Below, in pieces: positions 52,535-64,000 of a stretch of DNA of 64,000 nt. The notes beneath the pieces are model-generated. The model saw only the letters and a program-made list of their open reading frames with translations, searched no databases and was not told where the DNA came from. Position 1 is the stretch's first letter. Each line of letters starts with the position of its first letter. Source of the DNA: Xenopus tropicalis (lineage: Eukaryota > Chordata > Amphibia > Anura > Pipidae); assembly GCF_000004195.4 (NCBI RefSeq), contig NC_030677.2, forward strand, positions 172,844,019 through 172,908,018. The letters run 5' to 3'. The position numbers and the translations under genes are program-made.

Positions 52535-54337
52535 GTCGGACAGAGGAACATCACGGAGACAGCGCGGTCCAAGAGCCCGGCTGCGACTCGGGAACGAGGG
52601 AGGAGCCAGTGGAGGAAGCGAAACAACAACAGTGACAGTGTGTGCTGCGTCACTTCCGCAAGCAGAACTGGTAGAACAAGAGTTTTTGTGAAGTTGTCTA
52701 GTATCCCGCGTAGGCTCAATCCGCTAATCACATACACTGTATGATCAGGGCTCCAATGATGTACAGCGAACTTACTAACCAATCATTGCAAAGAATTCAA
52801 GGCCGCTATGGGGATTGGTATTTAGTGAGAGTAGTCTGTGGAACGCATGTGCATTCAGTGCATCTGAGCTAAGGAGGTAAAGTGATGTTACACATAGCAA
52901 CCAATTGACAGGAAGTTTTAATCAAATTTGTAGAAGTAAGAAAATTAATAAAGATATTATTGGTTGCTATGGGTATAACAACAATGTATTCTCTACCCAG
53001 GGAAAGGCCAGCGGCTCCAGACTGACCGCGCCAGGACTATCCTTTTAGCTACAGCAAAATTAACACATATACTTCTAGATATGTGAGGCTCACTCCAGGA
53101 AAGCCTTATCTTTTTGGAAAATACACTTTCTGCCCAAAATGGGTAAATACTAGTGATGTGCAGGCAGGGCTGCTAAATATGTTACTAAATATAGTTACTA
53201 AACTGCAAAGCTTTGCTAAACAGAAGAACAAGAAATAATACAGGCCTTAAATGCTTAAAACACAATGACATTGGCCAGCACAGACTGAAAATTCATGAGG
53301 AGGCAAGCTTAAATAGAAGATGGACAGAATGGAGGGGGAGCGGGGAGGCAGGCTTGGGGCAGATGAGAGGTGGGCTGGAGGCAGAATAACTAGAATTTAC
53401 AAATTTACCAGTAAATACATTGCGGAGAAATTTGTAATCCCGCCTCTGGCTGGTATTTTACCTGAAAGGCCAGTGAAACACTAGCATCAAGCGCAGAAAG
53501 TGATGCCATCCAGAACATTGCATCATGCAAATCACCCGCTTGAGGCTGCAAAGTGCAACCTTACCAAAGTGATAGAGGTACCTTAGTGCTCCATGGTCCT
53601 GAACTTCTCTTCCTAATGCGTTTTGCTTGATTTTTTTGAATTTTGAATAAATATATGTATAAATGTATAACTGCTGTACTGCTCATGCAACCTCTAAGAA
53701 CTGTGTCAGTCCAAGTTAGCAGCTGAGAAACTAGAATCACCGGGGTGTGCTTAAAGGAGAAAGAGAGGTATATTCAGTGGGGGTACTGAAGAAGTAGAAG
53801 ATAGTGGTGTGGAGCTCCTACCTTGGGCTGGTGCTGTTTTCAACAAATACAAGCACCGGCCCTATAATCAATGGGAATTGCTAACATTTTGGCACCACTA
53901 ATTAAGTAATACCTTTCCTTCTACTATAACAGCTGGACACCCCTAGTAATATTTAAAGACTTCCTGGCACAGGTTTATCTACATATTCTGTTGCTGTACA
54001 GCACTGTGGTATGCTTCTGCTTTCTAAATACACGTTACAATTATATGAAATATAATAATATAATTATAAGAATAATATTGGAAATTAGTTACAAAAGTAA
54101 AAAAAAAAAAGGGAACACTTTTAATGTTTATGTGTATATGGTTGGTTCTAGCATGTTCTTCAGAGGTGGTTTGGTACAGTATATTGATAGCAAAAATGTG
54201 AAAATTATCACTTGTTAAAAAAACATAAACTTATCACCACAAGATGGCAGTGAGAGATCCATATTAGCAAATTACTATTCGAGAAGTATACAATGGATTG
54301 TGATACAAAAGTGGAATTTGAATTTATTTGGTGCAAA

Positions 54338-54367
<30 letters not shown>
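52535..54367. other. dcp2: DCP2 5' UTR/promoter and intergenic sequence
   Basis: 52535-52670 is CpG-rich (agcgcggtcc, agcccggctgcgactcgg) and is the likely DCP2 core promoter and 5' UTR; no TATA box seen. Beyond it the sequence becomes AT-rich with no recognised gene and ends in a (TA)n run at 54342-54369. Confidence 0.55.
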
Positions 54368-54369
<2 letters not shown>

Positions 54370-54372
<3 letters not shown>

Positions 54373-54580
54373 TGGAGGAAATAATTATTTGACCCCTCAC
54401 TGATTTTGTAAGTTTGTCCAATGACAAAGAAATGAAAAGTCTCAGAACAGTATCATTTCAATGGTAGGTTTATTTTAACAGTGGCAGATAGCACATCAAA
54501 AGGAAAATCGAAAAAATAACTTTAAATAAAAGATAGCAACTGATTTTGCATTTCATTGAGTGAAATAAGTTTTTGAACCC
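54370..54580 (+). repeat. Tc1 left terminal inverted repeat
   Basis: 211 bp, from cagtggaggaaat to gtttttgaaccc. It pairs with 55776-55985. Confidence 0.93.
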
Positions 54581-54735
54581 CTACCAACCATTGAGAGTTC
54601 TGGCTCCCACAGAGTGGTTAGACACTTCTACTCAATTAGTTAACCTCATTAAGGACACCTGTCTTATCTAGTCACCTGTATAAAAGACACCTGTCCACAG
54701 AATCAATCAATCAAGCAGACTCCAAACTCTCCAAC

Positions 54736-55759
54736 ATGGGAAAGACCAAAGAGCTGTCCAAGGATGTCAGAGACAAAATTGTAGACCTGCACAAGGCTGG
54801 AATGGGCTACAAAACCATTAGCAAGAAGCTGGGAGAGAAGGTGACAACTGTTGGTGCGATTGTTCGAAAATGGAAGGAGCACAAAATGACCATCAATCGA
54901 CCTCGCTCTGGGGCTCCACGCAAGATCTCACCTCGTGGGGTGTCAATGATTCTGAGAAAGGTGAAAAAGCATCCTAGAACTACACAGGAGGAGTTAGTTA
55001 ATGACCTCAAAATTAGCAGGGACCACAGTCACCAAGAAAACCATTGGAAACACATTACACCGCAATGGATTAAAATCCTGCAGGGCTCGCAAGGTCCCCC
55101 TGCTCAAGAAGGCACATGTGCAGGCCCGTCTGAAGTTTGCCAATGAACACCTGAATGATTCTGTGAGTGACTGGGAGAAGGTGCTGTGGTCTGATGAGAC
55201 CAAAATAGAGCTCTTTGGCATTAACTCAACTCGCTGTGTTTGGAGGAAGAAAAATGCTGCCTATGACCCCCAAAACACCATCCCCACCGTCAAGCATGCG
55301 GGTGGAAACATTTTGCTTTGGGGGTGTTTTTCTGCTAAGGGCACAGAACAACTTATTCGCATTAACGGGAAAATGGACGGAGCCATGTATCGTGAAATCC
55401 TGAACGACAACCTCCTTCCCTCTGCCAGGAAACTGAAAATGGGTCGTGGATGGGTGTTCCAGCACGACAATGACCCAAAACATACAGCAAAGGCAACAAA
55501 GGAGTGGCTCAAGAAGAAGCACATTAAGGTCATGGAGTGGCCTAGTCAGTCTCCGGACCTTAATCCAATAGAAAACCTATGGAGGGAGCTCAAGCTCAGA
55601 GTTGCACAGAGACAGCCTCGAAACCTTAGGGATTTAGAGATGATCTGCAAAGAGGAGTGGACCAACATTCCTCCTAAAATGTGCGCAAACTTGGTCATCA
55701 ATTACAAGAAACGTTTGACCTCTGTGCTTGCAAACAAGGGTTTTTCCACTAAGTATTAA
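54736..55759 (+). pseudogene. Tc1 transposase with a single frame break
   Basis: The first frame starts at ATG 54736 ([20 protein letters not shown]). It covers the paired helix-turn-helix DNA-binding domains and the GRPR-like linker (RPRSGAPRK) up to about residue 92. At the AAAA run 55009-55012 it shifts by one base, and the rest is read in the second frame to the TAA at 55757-55759. The two parts total about 340 residues, the usual Tc1 length. The catalytic triad is complete: Asp in WSDETKIE (codon 55193), Asp in HDNDPKHT (55466) and Glu in NPIENLW (55571), with 34 residues between the last two (DD34E). Without correction the first frame ends at 55146. As read, no functional protein would be made. 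Confidence 0.93.
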
Positions 55760-55775
55760 GTCTTTTTTTGTTAGA

Positions 55776-55985
55776 GGGTTCAAAAACTTATTTCACTCAA
55801 TGAAATGCAAATCAGTTGCTATCTTTTATTTAAAGTTATTTTTTCGATTTTCCTTTTGATGTGCTATCTGCCACTGTTAAAATAAACCTACCATTGAAAT
55901 GATACTGTTCTGAGACTTTTCATTTCTTTGTCATTGGACAAACTTACAAAATCAGTGAGGGGTCAAATAATTATTTCCTCCACTG
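55776..55985 (-). repeat. Tc1 right terminal inverted repeat
   Basis: 210 bp, complementary to the left repeat except for one missing T (gatttgc here against gattttgc on the left). Confidence 0.93.
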
Positions 55986-55998
55986 TATATATACCACA

Positions 55999-56062
55999 AT
56001 CGACATCTCCTCCTAGCCTTCCTTCTGTACAGGAAGGAGTCGGGCTTGGAGGAGATGTCGAT
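55999..56062. repeat. 64-nt palindrome beside the Tc1 end
   Basis: atcgacatctcctcc at the left is exactly complementary to ggaggagatgtcgat at the right. The centre (ccttccttctgtacaggaagga) is itself a shorter palindrome. It lies 13 bp beyond the Tc1 target site. Confidence 0.8.
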
Positions 56063-56631
56063 CGTCACATAGTGAATTCTGCATCTTCTGGATCGCTGTA
56101 TTTGAAATGACCGGATGCAATGTTTTTACAAGGTATTTTCTAATAAAGCGTTTAAAATAATAAACGCTGGGAAGGATAGGGCAATTATTGGAGCAGGGTA
56201 GAATAGGTTTTCCTTTAAGTAGCTGCCCGCCCATGGCTACACAGCAACTTTGTTTACTAAAGTAATGTTTCTAAATCAAATACACCAGTTGTCCTGGTGC
56301 AGGACAACAGTACATTGTATTATTACTTTTATACACTCATTTTTCTGGTTTTACTGTTCCTTTAAATTACCCTGTCCTCTGCTATTTTCATATGGTTTCT
56401 TTGTTATAATAGCATTGCTTTTTGCTTACCTTCTCAATCTGATTTGCAACACCTGCCTTATTGCCCAAACGCATGGTGTCTTGGCCCATACACATCCACA
56501 AATAACATAACAATGGGTTTCTCTGAGCCTTCTCCACTCCTTCTTCAGGGATAGGGTGCTTGTAAATAAATATATTTAGTGAGATCTCGAAGGCCAGACT
56601 GATATATATGTATTTTATTTACAGTAGATTT

Positions 56632-56895
56632 AAGGTGGCCATACACATACCGATATTATCGTACGAAACCTAGTTCACAAAGGCTTCAGATATTGGTCGT
56701 CTCGTCGATCAGACAGGATGAAAGATTTCGGTCGGGTGCCAGAGCTCAGGGTGCGCGAGCAAAATCTGCGTTGAGGGCTGAATCGTCAGGTGGAGGTAAA
56801 ATCTCTATTGTTTCTACCTGCATATCTGGCAATTCAGCCCTGAAAATTAACTGAGGGAACGAACGAATGATCTTTCCAGTGACAACGACCTACAT
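56632..56895. repeat. MITE, 'ggccatacac' family, right end lost
   Basis: The left end is TAAGGTGGCCATACACATACC. The interior shares 'gatcagacagg', 'tttctacctgcatatctg' and 'caattcagc' with 24940-25228. The right terminus is missing. Confidence 0.6.
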
Positions 56896-57079
56896 TCATA
56901 TGAATGTATATTTTTATTCACATAGCACTACAGAGGTCATTACCACAATAAACACAAAGTACAGTTACATTAAAGATTCCCAGAGCTAAGTGTCAAAGAA
57001 ACTAGAGGATGAAGGTCCCTGCCCCTGCTTACAATCTAAATGGGAAGGTAAGTTACAGACGCAAATAGGAGGACAGTAA

Positions 57080-57551
57080 GGGGGACATTTACTAATCCAT
57101 GAACGTCCGAAAAGTGTCCAAATGCGTTTTTTTCATTATGATCGGTATTTTTGCAATTTTTTCGTCGCCGTCACGACTTTTTTGCGAATTGTCGCAACTT
57201 TTTCATCGCCGTCGCAAAATAATCGTACTGTCGCACGGAGTACTAAAGTTTTGGATTCATTCAAGCTTCAGTATCGTGACTTTTCTTGGGCCAGGTTGGA
57301 CCTGCAGAGTGCCATTGAGTCCTATGGGAGGCTTCCAAAATCATGTAAAGTCGGAAAGGTTTGGCCGCCGTTTACGAGCGCTCAATACAAAAAAGTTGCG
57401 ACAATTTGCGAAAAAGTCGTGACAATTCGTGAAAAAGTCGCAGTGGCGATGAAAAAAATCGCAAAAAATACAAAAAAGTCGCAAAATGTTTGTTTCCAAT
57501 CCGTTTTTTTCCCATTCGGGATTCGGATTCGTGGATTAGTAAATTTCCCCC
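57080..57551. mobile_element. PIF/Harbinger-like MITE with long inverted arms
   Basis: 472 bp. The left end GGGGGACATTTACTAATCCA and the right end tggattagtaaatttccccc are inverted. TAA flanks both ends (57077-57079 and 57552-57554). The arms carry many gtcgcaactttt/aaaagtcgc words, giving a highly folded interior. The flanks (56900-57076 and 57555-57860) look like two halves of one older repeat. Confidence 0.8.
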
Positions 57552-57867
57552 TAAGTGTTGCAATGGGTGACACTGCAATATATGTGCCAGTTTCTGAAAG
57601 TCTGAGGGAGAATTCTCTCCAGATGAATTCAGGGATGGCATTCCAAATGTAAGAGCAGCAAGGCAGAAAGGTTTAAGGCAGTGAAGAGCAGTAGTAGTGG
57701 GGGTGCAACCAAGAGGTTGCGCTGAGAGTAGTGGAGGAGTTCGCTAGGAATGTATGGAGACACAAGAGAAGAGATGTAGTGAGTTGAAGAGGAAAGGAAT
57801 AAAGGACTTTGAAGGTTATACAGAGTTTGTAAGTTTGAAGGGGAAACCATGATAAACAAATATAAAT

Positions 57868-58075
57868 CATTTTAATACTTCTGTCAACTGCACATGTGCA
57901 CAGCCCGGGGGGCCACTAGGTATAATTGGGATAGACAGTGCTCACTAGAATAATATCCCAAACAGGTGTGTTTTAGGAGCACCAGTCTGGAGCTAGAGGT
58001 TAGCAATTATAATTATTGGGGATACCTCACAAATTGCAAACCCACCCAGTGAGAAGCCATTTCCTTGTCCTTTAA
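57868..58075 (-). repeat. T2-like MITE fragment
   Basis: Read on the - strand it begins TTAAAGGACAAGGAAATGGC at 58074. It continues with 'ctcactgggtgggtttgc', 'caataattataattgctaac' and 'gcacatgtgcagttgac', an order I recognise from frog T2-type repeats. The far end is unclear. Confidence 0.5.
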
Positions 58076-59699
58076 ACAATACATTTTAAGGTAGTTTAGC
58101 ATTGTTAGAATGATCTTAGCAGTTACGGCTCTGTTCTCTGGCAGACACTCTAGATCTTCTCTTTTTCCACAGAAGACTCCAAACTTTTTCTGCCAAACTT
58201 CTTCCAAACAGGAATTTTCTCTTTCTGGTAGACTTTTCCATCTTGGAATCACCTCTTCATTTCTCCTTCTCTCTTTGGGAACCTTATTCAGCACTGGAAT
58301 CCTCCCTTTGATACAGACTGTGTGACAATTAGTTTTCCAAATGAGAATGCCTGGGGATATTCAGCTGGACTGGATTAGTAAGGAATGGAGTGTGTGGCTA
58401 ACAGATTCCTTTTAGCACATTCCAACATCCAAATTCAAATAAGATGCAAAAAAACAACCAAAGTTTTTCAATTGTTTAATCAAAACCCCTAAAAACCAGG
58501 CCACAAGTTTACAATGTATATTTAGACTTGATTTGCAAATTAAAACAGATCTGCATTACAAATAATACATTATTCTGGACTTAATCAACAAGTGCAGATT
58601 TATAAAAATATCTATATTCAAATAAATATAGGCCTGAATTGTCACTGCCTGTCACTGGCACATCTGGTATGTGAGAATATCAGCATGGGGTATATTCACA
58701 AAGCTAGACTCACTAACTAAATGTAGCAAGTGCATGCCTAAACACACTAAATATTCTACAGCTTGGGTCACAATGTAACCCCTGCGGCTGTACCTCCAAG
58801 TCTGTTTACAGTCAGGGTGAAAGCAGTGTTGTTCCACAGTTTGTTTCTTTTTCCGTTAGAGGGAGTGTCCTTATTCACACACAACCATTTAGTCATCTCA
58901 TTACAACTTGGAGTAAAACATGTTAAGGATGGACTTGTTTAAAGAATTTTCCACTTTTTAAAACATTAGCCATCCTATTCTGCTCTATAACTAATTTTTT
59001 TTATGCTTCTCGGGGTCACTGGCACCAGCAAACAAAATACAAGTTGACTGTGGGGCTTCAATGTGATAATTATATTTATTTTGTATTGCTTGTATTTATA
59101 ATCAGCCCATCTACTATTCATTTTTTTATTCTGACTTCTAACCTCCTGCTTGGTTGCTAGGTTAATAACGCCCTAGTAAAAAAGTGGGCAACAATAAAAG
59201 TAATTCAAAAACCAAACAATTTTAAAACTGAAAAGTAATTGCAGATTGTATTATATTATTTATCAAATGTATATTAAAAACCAGAGCCACTAGGCCCCCT
59301 TTACCTTAGAGTTGCCACATTCTTTGTTTTCTTTTTCACATCTGTTCTGCTTATTAATGAAATTGACATGAAGCATGCTTTTCAGCCCCCAGGCAGGACC
59401 TTCATGCAATTTGATATGCCTGCCTAAAAAGATACTGCAGTAGGGCTTAATAATTTCCAGTTACACCTCTGCTCTTTATACGCATTGGTTGCTATGGATC
59501 TCTACCTGGGGCTAAGTTAGCAGAGTTGCACCTGTTATTTAACCAAACACCTGAGTCATGTTATAAGGTCTTGCTATTTTAAGAAACACAAGATTTTTTC
59601 CTAACCCCTGAGTCATGTACAACCCTTCAGGTAATGTAACTTCAACCATAGTGCCATGAATTGCTTTGCCTCATTGGAGCGTTTATGTTGTGTGTATGA

Positions 59700-64000
<4,301 letters not shown>

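Larger units (their letters stand above)
54370..55985 (+). mobile_element. Tc1/mariner element, near-intact, long-TIR type
   Basis: 1616 bp inserted at TA (54368-54369, duplicated at 55986-55987) inside a TA microsatellite. Terminal inverted repeats are 54370-54580 and 55776-55985. Over about 210 bp I find only a one-base length difference (a T run). Outer ends read CAGTGGAGGAAATAATTATT. The long TIR is the arrangement of IR/DR-type Tc1 elements of fish and frogs. The near-identity of the repeats points to recent insertion. It encodes one transposase with a frame break. Confidence 0.95.

Noticed and set aside
52248..52691. 147-residue open frame on + across DCP2 exon 1
   Set aside because: It is antisense to the clear DCP2 first exon and promoter. 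The CpG-rich DNA explains the lack of stops.
55226..55522. Antisense frames within the Tc1 transposase
   Set aside because: Shadows of the sense transposase frame.
58013..58294. 93-residue frame on - (VPKERRRNEEVIPRWKSLPE…)
   Set aside because: It looked like a possible transposon protein fragment, but its 3' part is the T2-like repeat at 57868-58075 and I recognise no protein family. Not called as a gene.

Overview
The window is vertebrate nuclear DNA, most likely from a clawed frog (Xenopus). Three split genes have canonical splice sites and read as close relatives of human proteins. The non-coding sequence is crowded with short inverted-repeat transposons of types I know from Xenopus: TTAA-flanked T2/Kolobok-like, TTA/TAA-flanked PIF/Harbinger-like, TA-flanked 'caggtatggga' and hAT-like elements. 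I cannot tell X. tropicalis from X. laevis by reading alone.

Layout. From 1 to about 39.2 kb is the 3' part of MCC on the + strand: the last 11 coding exons (547 codons, stop at 35438-35440, C-terminal ETSL) and a putative long 3' UTR. From 52.5 kb down to 44.4 kb on the - strand is a complete DCP2 coding sequence in 11 exons (421 codons), the mRNA-decapping Nudix hydrolase, convergent with MCC. At 60012-60129 on the + strand is the first coding exon of REEP5, an ER membrane-shaping protein; the rest lies beyond the window. MCC, DCP2 and REEP5 are also neighbours at human 5q22, which supports all three calls.

Between DCP2 and REEP5 sits a nearly intact 1.6-kb Tc1-like DNA transposon (54370-55985) with almost identical ~210-bp terminal inverted repeats, a complete DD34E catalytic triad and one frame break in its transposase. 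A much older Tc1 transposase relic lies in an MCC intron near 19.6-20.05 kb. MCC introns also hold many MITEs, L2/CR1-type LINE remnants and a diverged tandem repeat. DCP2 intron 1 holds a large TA-rich microsatellite split by a stem-loop.

The three genes do not form a pathway: MCC is a coiled-coil adaptor, DCP2 acts in mRNA decay, REEP5 shapes the ER. I found no sign of an unknown multi-gene system, CRISPR, tRNA, rRNA or integrated virus. The most informative observation is that DCP2 intron 2 has the hallmarks of an AT-AC (U12-type) intron, with a misleading in-frame GT-AG alternative beside it.
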